From contig CANSNO010000017.1 in the NCBI GenBank assembly GCA_947648385.1, forward strand, positions 1-32,480: DNA of 32,480 bases, read 5' to 3'. Positions 7,544-14,691 of the stretch are shown here, piece after piece. Position 1 is the stretch's first letter. Every line of letters starts with the position of its first letter. A program made the position numbers and the translations under genes. The notes below the pieces were generated by a model, which was not told the origin of the DNA, did no database searches, and saw nothing but the letters and a program-made list of their open reading frames with translations. The DNA comes from an uncultured Clostridia bacterium (GTDB lineage: Bacteria > Bacillota > Clostridia > Oscillospirales > Butyricicoccaceae).

Positions 7544-8450
7544 CCTGTTGTCCTCTGAGGAAGAACGACAGGAACGGAAGCTGGCAAAAATCCGAGACAT
7601 CCCCATTGAGCAGATAGATGACTTCCCCGAACACCCCTTTCAGGTGCGTGACGATGAGGACATGATGCAGCTTGTGGAGAGCATCAAGGAACGGGGAATT
7701 ATTACACCTGCTACGGTGCGTCCCAAGGAAGATGGGCGCTATGAGTTGGTTTCCGGACATAGGAGAAAACGAGCCTGTGAGCTTGCCGGAATGGACACCC
7801 TTCGCTGTGAGGTCGTGGAACTGACAAGAGATGAAGCCACGATTCTGATGGTGGAGAGCAACTTCCAGCGCTCTCAAATCCTGCCCAGCGAGAAAGCGTT
7901 TGCCTACAAAATGCGTTTGGACGCTATGAGCAGACAAGGAAAGAGAACGGATTTAACTTCTACACCACTGGTGGAGAAGTTGTCTGGGGTTGATGCTTTA
8001 TCCGTATCAAAGATAGGAGCGAAAACGGGCGAAAGCCGAGAGCAAATCCGCCGTTATGTGCGTCTGACATATCTTGTCAAAGAGCTTTTGGACTATGTGG
8101 ACGAGGGCAGAATAAAGATGCGCCCTGCGGTGGAGCTGTCCTATCTGGACGAGGACTGTCAGCGTGATGTGGTGGACGAAATCGACATGAGTGACGCCAC
8201 TCCGTCCCATGAACAGACGATCCGCATGAGGAAGTTCTATGAGGAGGGCAAATTAACCACCGAGGTTATCCAAGCTATTATGGGTGAGGAAAAGCCCAAT
8301 CAGAGGGAGAAGATTATCTTGCGTGGGGATAGGGTGCGACAGCTCATTCCCAAGTCGGTCCCCATAACTCAGACCGAGGAATATGTCTGCAAGGCGCTGG
8401 AGCATTATGCCGCATACCAGCGCAAGAGGTTTGACCGTGATGCTCGATAG
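7500..8450 (+). CDS. parB: ParB/Spo0J-family partition protein
   Basis: A 316-residue DNA-binding partner of ParA, also a CTPase in the known family. The N-terminal ParB/sulfiredoxin-like fold contains NPFQVR-like HPFQVRDDEDM, then the nucleotide-binding GHRRKRACELAG (86-97) and ESNFQRSQILPSEKAFAY (119-136). The central helix-turn-helix follows (about 160-215). The start is GTG at 7500, with AAAGGAGGTG upstream inside parA. It closes the parAB unit; a terminator-like hairpin lies about 150 bases downstream. Confidence 0.93.
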   Translation: MAGRKSDFTLPTLDDLLSSEEERQERKLAKIRDIPIEQIDDFPEHPFQVRDDEDMMQLVESIKERGIITPATVRPKEDGRYELVSGHRRKRACELAGMDTLRCEVVELTRDEATILMVESNFQRSQILPSEKAFAYKMRLDAMSRQGKRTDLTSTPLVEKLSGVDALSVSKIGAKTGESREQIRRYVRLTYLVKELLDYVDEGRIKMRPAVELSYLDEDCQRDVVDEIDMSDATPSHEQTIRMRKFYEEGKLTTEVIQAIMGEEKPNQREKIILRGDRVRQLIPKSVPITQTEEYVCKALEHYAAYQRKRFDRDAR

Positions 8451-8601
8451 GCCCTCCCCCATCTCACACTCTTACCCCCTGATAACTACCTGACTTACCG
8501 AGAAAAATATCTCTTTAAGTCAATCTATCTACTTGTATATTTCTATCTTTGCAATCGCACAATTCCTGAAGCAAACGAAAAGCTGATATGATTAAAGGTT
8601 A

Positions 8602-8640
8602 GCCCTGAAATCCAGTGCCATTTCACAGGGTTCCTTTTTC
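8602..8640 (+). terminator. Probable terminator of parAB
   Basis: CCCTG-AAAT pairs with ATTT-CA-CAGGG across a short loop, followed by a T-rich stretch (TTCCTTTTTC). The stem has a two-base bulge. The rest of 8451-8729 holds no gene that I can support. Confidence 0.5.
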
Positions 8641-8668
8641 GGAAAGTAAAAAGACGGGTAGATTTTTC

Positions 8669-8697
8669 GCCGCAGTGAAATAACTGCGGCTTTTTTT
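8669..8697 (+). terminator. Rho-independent terminator or attenuator upstream of the SLH gene
   Basis: GCCGCAGT and ACTGCGGC form a perfect 8-bp stem around GAAATA and are followed by seven T. It is only 32 bases before the SLH protein start. It may therefore end read-through from parAB or act as an attenuator in the leader; no promoter is visible between it and the gene. Confidence 0.8.
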
Positions 8698-8729
8698 ATC
8701 CCCAAAAATCTAAAATGGAGGATTTGACG

Positions 8730-11700
8730 ATGAATCATTGTATCAAAGACAAAGGGAAGAGAGCGGCGTCGCTTTTCATGGCGCTTGTAATTGTTCTCTC
8801 AATGGTTTCTGCGTCGGCGTTGGCCGCACAGGAGGATAACTATCACGACCCTGCCGAACATTGGCTGACATCAAGTAACCGCACTAATGAATTGGATGCC
8901 AATGCTGTTGTGACGCATGAAACTTACAACTGCAAGACTTGCGGCGCATCACGCTCTTTTGTGGTGTGGCGTACTCCTGAATATACTCGTAATGGCCAGA
9001 CGGCAATGATACGCAATGTCCGTTATTCGGACGGTACTTTGCTGGATGGAGAGGGAACGGGCGCCATTGTGGATGGAATACCCGGTAAGGATAGTTATTA
9101 CACGGGCTACCATTGGACAAAAGCCTGTTGCGAGACCTGTGGAACAATGAACAGTAATCTGGATATAAGAGATTACGGTTTTAACAAGAATGTATACTGG
9201 CTTTTTGACTGCGCCCCTGAGTTCACCGAAAAACTGCCCGAACAGGTGAAGTATGAGTACGCCGATAGCACCTATCACACGAAAACCACAAAGGGCGGCT
9301 CTTACTGCTGCTTCTGCTTTGGCACCAATCACACCAGCTCTTCTGTGTTGGAGCGCCACAATGTGCAGACGGACATCATTCCCCAGCTTAGCAATGACCG
9401 TTTCGCCATTGTGAAGCATTGCACAGACTGCGAGTACACCAGCACCTCCTATGTGGCGGCGAAGTCCGTCATTGCCGACTATTACGGCGTGGTGGATGGT
9501 CAGCCCCATACGGTCACGATTTCCGATCTTTCCGAGGCGGGTGTTTCTACCCAGATTCGCTATGGCAACTCCGCTGAGTCCTGCACTCTGACGAGTGCTC
9601 CCAACTACACCGAAAAGGGGCAGTATGCGGTCTATTATGAAATCGCCTACAGCTATTCCGGCATGACGATGACCGAAAACGGTGTTGCTAATGTCTGGCT
9701 TCACGATGAAAAGGAAGATACCGACTGTCCCTGTGGTTGTGGCGTCCCTGACTGCGACTGCAAAAACCCCGACTGCAACGGAAGCTGCCATAAGGGAAAC
9801 TGCGGCGACAAGCATAATTTCGTTGTCCTTGAGACGGTCAAGCCCACCTGCAAGACCCTCGGCTACACCCGCTACCTTTGCGTAGACTGCGGAAAAATCG
9901 AGAAGCGTGACTATGTGGACTCCCTTGATCATGCGTGGCAGAGCGTCGTAGTGCGTGACGCCACCTGCGAGGCTGGCGGCAAGGTGCTGAAAATCTGCAA
10001 GAACTGCGGTGAGTGCGAGGAAACCACGACCCCGAAGGGAGAGCATAAGTACGGCGTTTCCGTTGTGGAGCCGACCTGCACCAGCCCCGGCTATACGGTC
10101 AAGGAGTGCGAGGTCTGCGGCGACCGCCATATTACGGACATTCGCAATGCCAAGGCGCACAACTATGACGCCATCGCGACTCCTGCCAACTGTGAGAACG
10201 GCGGCTACACCCTGCATCTGTGCAAGGGCTGCGGAAGCTCCTTTATCACCGACTACACCGACCCTCTGGGGCATAGCTTTGACAAAGGTACGGTTGTGAC
10301 CTCTCCCTCCTGCACCGGCGAGGGTGTAACCGAGTACCGCTGTGAGCGCTGTGGTTATCACTATTTGGAGGGCGTGACTACAAATGGACACACTCCTGAC
10401 CATGAGGCAACCTGTACCGAGCCTTCCACCTGCACCTCCTGCGGTGCAGTCCTGAAGCCTGCCGTTGGTCATAGCTTCAAAACCGAGGTTACTGCGCCTA
10501 CCTGCACCGAAATGGGCTTCACAACCTACACCTGTGAGCGCTGCGGCGAAACATACAAGAGCGATTATGTAAAGGCCACCGGCCACAAGGAGAGCGGCTG
10601 GATCGTGGATAAGGAACCCACGACCGAACAGGAAGGCTCTTGCCATAAGAAGTGCGTAAACTGTGGTAAGGTTCTTTCCACTGAGTCGATTGAAAAGTTG
10701 TATCTGACGGCCACGACCGATAGCAAGGGTGAAGCCATTGTTGGTGGTTATCTGGTCATTGTCACCGATGCCAAAGATAAAACCCCCATTGCCAATGCTA
10801 CAGTTTCATTGAAGAAAAATGGCAGTATTTCCGTTCACCTGCCAAACAGCCGACTTCTTGATTATTCTGACCAGACTACTGTGACGGTAAAACTGGTGAA
10901 GGACAATACCCCTGTTCCTGAGCTTCAGATTGCCGTTACCGACAAGTACGAGAACTATGCCTCTGGCATGACTGACAAGAATGGTCGAATTACTGTTCCT
11001 GACGCCAACGGTAGGACAAACGACGAAGGTAAAGCCACAGTTGGATATAAGGCTAAAGATGGTGAACGCTTCACCATCACTGTAAAGGTGGAGGACTACG
11101 AAACGGGCAGACCTGTAGAGGGTGCCTCAGTGACCATTGGAAGAACAGGCAATATAACAGTTGTTCTCCCTGATGGGACGGAAATGGGTAAAAATAACCG
11201 TATTACTGTCACCGTTACAGACAACCGCAATAAAGCTCTGGGGGACGAGAGTGTCATTGTAAAGGGTGACCTTGGACAGAAGGCAGAGGGCAAGACAAAT
11301 CAGGACGGTAAATTGACCGTTCCCGTTGTTACTGACACCGAACGCCATATTGCGTATATCAAGGGGTTCCCTGATGGGTCTTTTGGCCCTGAAAGGAATA
11401 TGACGCGCGCTGAGGCGGCGACTATTTTTGCCCGTATTTTGGCCTCTAAGAACGGTGATGTTCTCTACAGGTACAATGATTACAGGACAAAGTTTGCAGA
11501 TGTTCCTATGGGAGCGTGGTATGCCAACAGTGTCATTTACCTTACGAGACAGGGCATCATCTTTGGCCTTGGTGATGGCGCTTTTGCTCCTGATAGACCT
11601 ATAACTCGTGCGGAGTTTACCGCTATGGCGGTACGCTTCTTTGATGTCTATGGCGACGGAGGCGCCAGACTTGTTGAACAGTACGCCGAGTTCACCGATA

Positions 11701-11996
11701 TATCAGATGGTTATTGGGCGGCCAAATATATCAGAGACGCCGCCGTTCATGGCTGGGTGTTTGGCTATGGCGACGGAACCTTCGGTGCAAGGAGGCCGAT
11801 TACTCGCGCCGAGGCTGTTTCTATTGTAAACCGACTGCTCGGCTGGGAGGCAGATAAGAGCTATGTGAACAAAAATGTCCGCAAGTTAACTGCTTTTTCC
11901 GATATGGCGAAGAACCATTGGGCGTATTACGCTGTGATGGAAGCCGCTAATACCCATATTGCCACCATTGATGGTTCGGAGGTTTGGAGTAAATAA
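8730..11996 (+). CDS. Secreted SLH-domain surface protein with Cys/His repeats
   Basis: A 1088-residue cell-envelope protein. A signal peptide occupies residues 1-32 (KDKGKR basic start, hydrophobic core, ASALA-A cleavage site). An N-terminal region has scattered CxxC pairs. A Cys-rich knot, PCGCGVPDCDCKNPDC onwards, precedes eight repeats of roughly 25-50 residues, each starting with His and holding a CxxCG. Next come Ig/carboxypeptidase-regulatory-like beta modules (about 660-870), and three SLH motifs from about residue 873 to the end (KGFPDGSFGPERNMTRAEAA, GLGDGAFAPDRPITRAEF, GYGDGTFGARRPITRAEA). SLH domains anchor proteins to secondary cell-wall polymer. The ATG at 8715 overlaps the GGAGG ribosome binding site, so the ATG at 8730 is chosen. 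A role in mating contact or adhesion is inference; cargo is equally possible. Confidence 0.9.
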   Translation: MNHCIKDKGKRAASLFMALVIVLSMVSASALAAQEDNYHDPAEHWLTSSNRTNELDANAVVTHETYNCKTCGASRSFVVWRTPEYTRNGQTAMIRNVRYSDGTLLDGEGTGAIVDGIPGKDSYYTGYHWTKACCETCGTMNSNLDIRDYGFNKNVYWLFDCAPEFTEKLPEQVKYEYADSTYHTKTTKGGSYCCFCFGTNHTSSSVLERHNVQTDIIPQLSNDRFAIVKHCTDCEYTSTSYVAAKSVIADYYGVVDGQPHTVTISDLSEAGVSTQIRYGNSAESCTLTSAPNYTEKGQYAVYYEIAYSYSGMTMTENGVANVWLHDEKEDTDCPCGCGVPDCDCKNPDCNGSCHKGNCGDKHNFVVLETVKPTCKTLGYTRYLCVDCGKIEKRDYVDSLDHAWQSVVVRDATCEAGGKVLKICKNCGECEETTTPKGEHKYGVSVVEPTCTSPGYTVKECEVCGDRHITDIRNAKAHNYDAIATPANCENGGYTLHLCKGCGSSFITDYTDPLGHSFDKGTVVTSPSCTGEGVTEYRCERCGYHYLEGVTTNGHTPDHEATCTEPSTCTSCGAVLKPAVGHSFKTEVTAPTCTEMGFTTYTCERCGETYKSDYVKATGHKESGWIVDKEPTTEQEGSCHKKCVNCGKVLSTESIEKLYLTATTDSKGEAIVGGYLVIVTDAKDKTPIANATVSLKKNGSISVHLPNSRLLDYSDQTTVTVKLVKDNTPVPELQIAVTDKYENYASGMTDKNGRITVPDANGRTNDEGKATVGYKAKDGERFTITVKVEDYETGRPVEGASVTIGRTGNITVVLPDGTEMGKNNRITVTVTDNRNKALGDESVIVKGDLGQKAEGKTNQDGKLTVPVVTDTERHIAYIKGFPDGSFGPERNMTRAEAATIFARILASKNGDVLYRYNDYRTKFADVPMGAWYANSVIYLTRQGIIFGLGDGAFAPDRPITRAEFTAMAVRFFDVYGDGGARLVEQYAEFTDISDGYWAAKYIRDAAVHGWVFGYGDGTFGARRPITRAEAVSIVNRLLGWEADKSYVNKNVRKLTAFSDMAKNHWAYYAVMEAANTHIATIDGSEVWSK
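9813..10697 (+). repeat. Coding repeats: eight Cys/His (zinc-ribbon-like) modules
   Basis: Eight imperfect tandem units with the pattern H-[FY]...PTC...G[YF]...C..CG...... Units begin at the residues HNFVV, HAWQS, HKYGV, HNYDA, HSFDK, HTPDH, HSFKT and HKESG. Each contributes a CxxC or CxxCG pair, and most have an upstream lone Cys. The spacing suggests small metal-binding or disulfide modules. The copies have diverged at DNA level, so the array is not recent. Confidence 0.8.
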
Positions 11997-12007
11997 GTCT
12001 ACTTTAG

Positions 12008-12072
12008 CGACCTGCAAATGCAGGTCGTTACATACGCCGCAGACATTTGTTTTTGCCTGTGGCGTATTTTTT
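12008..12072 (+). terminator. Terminator pair after the SLH gene
   Basis: Two hairpins in tandem. CGACCTGC-AAAT-GCAGGTCG (12009-12028) is perfect but has few T after it. ATACGCCGCAG (12032-12042) pairs with CTGTGGCGTAT (12057-12067) and runs into six T. The second is a standard Rho-independent terminator. Confidence 0.85.
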
Positions 12073-12123
12073 ATACAACTCTCCGAAAAAGGACGGTGGT
12101 TTCTATGTAGAAAGAAATAATAA

Positions 12124-12163
12124 ACGAAAAAAGCTCCGCCCATTCATCATGGACGGAGCTTTC
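12124..12163 (-). terminator. Terminator of the leftward secreted-protein gene
   Basis: Read on the minus strand, AAGCTCCGTCC and GGGCGGAGCTT pair around a nine-base loop and are followed by a T-rich tract (AAAAAA on the plus strand at 12127-12132). It begins about 13 bases after the stop codon at 12176. Confidence 0.88.
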
Positions 12164-12175
12164 AGCATTTATAGC

Positions 12176-12796
12176 TTATTTTATCCAAACAGATGCGCCT
12201 GTAAAGTTGCTTTGTTGATAGCCTCCAAAATCAAAGGCTGTGCCGAGATTATATTGGCCATAGGAGAAGTACATGGTCACGGTGCAGTCGGGGTTTAGGT
12301 TTTGGGCCTCGGCGGCAAGTTGTTCGGCTCCGTGTGTAATTTCATCAGTGTTGAGGGATTTCCACCATGCTTTGAACTCGTTTATGCCAAGTGGGCCATT
12401 GTAAGTAGCGGTGAAAACTTTTTCAGAACCGTTATTGGTGACCGGCTTCTCCTTTATTGTCCATACAGATGTGAAGCTGTCCGTGATTGGGGTGTCGGAC
12501 ATTTTAGCCGGATTTATGACGGTGGCAGTCTTGCTTTTTGAATCATAATTGACATCAAGCCCGTAAGCCTCAGCCAAAGCCCTCAGTGGCGCATAGGTGG
12601 TGCCATTGTGTGTAAATACCATGACCTTGTGTCCATTAACATCCGTTGGCTGAAAGACCTTTCCATTTACAAGAATATTGACTGGAAAGACCTTGATGGA
12701 TAAAGCGCCGTCAGATGCCAGTGCGGATATGGGTAAGGCAAAGAGCATGAGCGAGACAAGGACTCCAGTAAGGAATGAAAGAAATCTGCTTTTCAT
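12176..12796 (-). CDS. Secreted protein with copper amine oxidase N-terminal-like (stalk) domain
   Basis: A 206-residue exported protein on the opposite strand to the ICE operon. A signal peptide spans about residues 1-28 (MKSRFLSFLTGVLVSLMLFA, then ISALASDG). The stalk domain follows at about 30-95: INILVNGKVF-like NILVNGKVFQPTD, then TTYAPLRALAEAYGLDVNYDSKSKTATV, the hallmark of Cu_amine_oxidN1-type domains. These are structural wall-associated modules and usually have no oxidase activity. The C-terminal half (about 105-206) is unassigned. The ATG at 12796 is chosen because TTTGGAGG precedes it; an upstream in-frame ATG would mask the signal peptide. It has its own promoter and terminator, so it is an independent unit. 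Confidence 0.85.
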   Translation of the reverse strand: MKSRFLSFLTGVLVSLMLFALPISALASDGALSIKVFPVNILVNGKVFQPTDVNGHKVMVFTHNGTTYAPLRALAEAYGLDVNYDSKSKTATVINPAKMSDTPITDSFTSVWTIKEKPVTNNGSEKVFTATYNGPLGINEFKAWWKSLNTDEITHGAEQLAAEAQNLNPDCTVTMYFSYGQYNLGTAFDFGGYQQSNFTGASVWIK

Positions 12797-12839
12797 TTTA
12801 ATGACCTCCAAATATGTAATTTTGTCTTTTGACACTATA

Positions 12840-12868
12840 AGCATAGAACATTTGAGGGTCACCATCAA
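12840..12868 (-). promoter_or_regulatory. Candidate promoter of the leftward secreted-protein gene
   Basis: On the minus strand TTGATG (12868-12863), a 17-base spacer and TATGCT (12845-12840) form a reasonable promoter 44 bases before the start codon. Confidence 0.5.
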
Positions 12869-12945
12869 TTATGCGAATGGGAAGTTTGCAGATTTGCAAT
12901 TTTAAAATAAGAGTTATCTTAAACACTTTAGTTAGGAGGAAAAGA

Positions 12946-13212
12946 ATGAATCACACAAAGACATCGTTGACCTTTCAGCAGAAGGTCAAGGTGCTGACAA
13001 AACTGTATGAAGGTGGCTGTAAGACCGAAAAAGAATTGCAGTCGCTGGAGCTTTCGGAAATGCTGAAAATTCCAAATATCAGCGTGCCTGAGCTTTCGAT
13101 TATCGTGGCATTGCAAAAGAGTGTGAAGGCCCATACTCTCTATTCTTATCTTGGAGGTGAAGGGAATGAGCAGCAAAAGCAAGATGAAGGATCGTCAAAT
13201 TGTTTGGAGTAA
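12946..13212 (+). CDS. Small ICE protein of unknown function
   Basis: An 88-residue soluble protein that I do not recognise. The first two thirds look helical and globular (TFQQKVKVLTKLYEGGCKTEKELQSLELSEMLKI in residues 8-42). The C-terminus is polar (EGNEQQKQDEGSS). No DNA-binding motif can be named with confidence. The ATG at 12946 follows TTAGGAGG and is preferred to an upstream in-frame start with no ribosome binding site. It is the first gene of the long operon and overlaps the next by 47 bases. Confidence 0.65.
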   Translation: MNHTKTSLTFQQKVKVLTKLYEGGCKTEKELQSLELSEMLKIPNISVPELSIIVALQKSVKAHTLYSYLGGEGNEQQKQDEGSSNCLE

Positions 13213-13747
13213 CTGGAACCTTGAGGCGGAGGGTTGGAGGGAAGCGTACAAAGACTTCCTCGAAGCCAATGAGCTTGATAGTGACCCGAACAGCGAAGAG
13301 GCGTTATATAAGTGGATTGTAGAGACAAACGATGAATACCTTTCTGATGAGCGTGAAAATCTGAACATACAGTTTGCCCAACCTATCATTGTAATTGGAG
13401 ATCTTGGCCGTTGGAATGGCAGAGTAATGGGATACAAGATGATTGACTCCGGCAATATCAAGGACTGTCTGTATTCCGATACCGATTTCACCGAATGGTA
13501 TGTTGACAAGTACGGAGATCTGCGAGCTGACGCCGTTCACCATGACGGAACCAACCATTACCTTTACCGAGTGTTTAAGGACGGAGTGACGGACGAGCAA
13601 ATTGAGCGCTTGCAGGATAAAATCTACTTTGGGAAAGCTACTCGTGCTGACATCACCCGTGTAACCCGTCGCCTCGGAGATGAAATCGGCAAGGTCTATG
13701 GCTGGAACTTCCAGAAAAGGAATGTTGAAAGGAGCGTTGCCCGATGA
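13166..13747 (+). CDS. ICE protein of unknown function
   Basis: A 193-residue acidic, soluble protein with no motif I can name. It contains IIVIGDLGRWNGRVMGYKMI near residue 75 and is rich in aromatic residues (WSNWNLEAEGWREAYKDF near the start). There is no signal peptide or membrane segment. The ATG at 13166 has GGAGGTGA upstream, better than the TTG at 13151, which overlaps that site. It overlaps both neighbours, 47 bases upstream and 4 bases (ATGA) downstream, so expression is tightly coupled. Position just before the methylase-helicase suggests a role in element maintenance or defence evasion, but that is a guess. Confidence 0.7.
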   Translation: MSSKSKMKDRQIVWSNWNLEAEGWREAYKDFLEANELDSDPNSEEALYKWIVETNDEYLSDERENLNIQFAQPIIVIGDLGRWNGRVMGYKMIDSGNIKDCLYSDTDFTEWYVDKYGDLRADAVHHDGTNHYLYRVFKDGVTDEQIERLQDKIYFGKATRADITRVTRRLGDEIGKVYGWNFQKRNVERSVAR

Positions 13748-14676
13748 CTGACTTTTCCATCCGTCCGCTCACAGTGGAAGAACGCAAATATGCCTATATG
13801 CAGAGCCAACAGCTTTGCAGTAAGACCGGCTGCATCGGCTATCTCCGTGGAGACTTCGGACAGTCTGGCAGAATGTTCTATTCTTCGTGGGAGGACATTC
13901 GCCCTGACCTCAAAACGCCGGAGTTTAAGGCAGCGTTTGATGATGTTATCAATTTGCTGAGAAACGAGGACGGACTGCTGCACAGCCGTGAGGACATGGT
14001 GTGGTATGGGCGTAACCATGCGGAAAGCGGCTTTCAGGGGAATTTCTCCAAAGAGTACGGCTTCCGTGTGGACACCCAAGACTATGCTTTTCTTATCCGA
14101 TGTATCCCACAGGTGGGCGACAACAATTTCTACTTCTTCTGCTACCGCCGTGATTGGCTGGATAAGCATATCGAGAAGGCAAAACAGGACATTCGCTTTG
14201 TTACGCCTGATTACAAAGAGCTATTCCACCTGCCTGACGGAGAGGTAATTACCATCACCCTTGATACAGGAGAAAAGCTGGATCGTGTCTGCCGTTTCAT
14301 CGACGAAACCCATGTTGAGGTTGGAGAAAAAATTTATCACATCTGCGAATTTGCCGAGAGAATGGCGTATAACGGCAACACCTATTCCCCGAAAGAGCCG
14401 CCTCTGCCCCCTGAGTGCTTCTCAACACTGCCCTCATCGGGGGAACTTATCAAAATTGAGCGATATCAAAATCGCTACACTCTGCTTGGCGTTCAGAAAA
14501 CGCCGGAAGAAAACAGGGAGCGAGCTGATGTATTGAACAAAGGTCGTGGCGTAAGCAAGGCGCAAGAGGCGGCAATGCTGGCAGGCTCTATATTCGGCTG
14601 GGACACACCAGCCGCAAAGCCAAAAAACTACAATGAGAACGGAGAACCAATCAAGCCAAAGGACAGAGAACGATGA
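13744..14676 (+). CDS. ICE protein of unknown function, possible LPD28-type domain
   Basis: A 310-residue soluble protein. The N-terminal part (IRPLTVEERKYAYMQSQQLC, then GCIGYLRGDFG and ESGFQGNFSKEYGFRVDTQDY) resembles proteins that recur in Firmicute ICEs. Residues about 160-215 (FHLPDGEVITITLDTGEKLD, then HVEVGEKIYHICEFAERM) recall the small LPD28 domain; this is from memory and unverified. The C-terminal part is polar and Pro-rich. The start overlaps the preceding stop as ATGA, with GAAAGGAG upstream, and it ends 15 bases before the megaprotein gene. Confidence 0.7.
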   Translation: MTDFSIRPLTVEERKYAYMQSQQLCSKTGCIGYLRGDFGQSGRMFYSSWEDIRPDLKTPEFKAAFDDVINLLRNEDGLLHSREDMVWYGRNHAESGFQGNFSKEYGFRVDTQDYAFLIRCIPQVGDNNFYFFCYRRDWLDKHIEKAKQDIRFVTPDYKELFHLPDGEVITITLDTGEKLDRVCRFIDETHVEVGEKIYHICEFAERMAYNGNTYSPKEPPLPPECFSTLPSSGELIKIERYQNRYTLLGVQKTPEENRERADVLNKGRGVSKAQEAAMLAGSIFGWDTPAAKPKNYNENGEPIKPKDRER

Positions 14677-14691
14677 AGGAGGTGGATGACA

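Noticed and set aside
6590..8720. A parS palindrome for ParAB
   Set aside because: No convincing TGTTTCACGTGAAACA-like site was seen around parAB. The element may use a different centromere.
8949..10646. 565-codon ORF on the minus strand
   Set aside because: It lies antisense to the SLH protein gene across its repeats. No ribosome binding site or recognisable domain is seen, and its openness follows from the repeated codon pattern of the sense gene.
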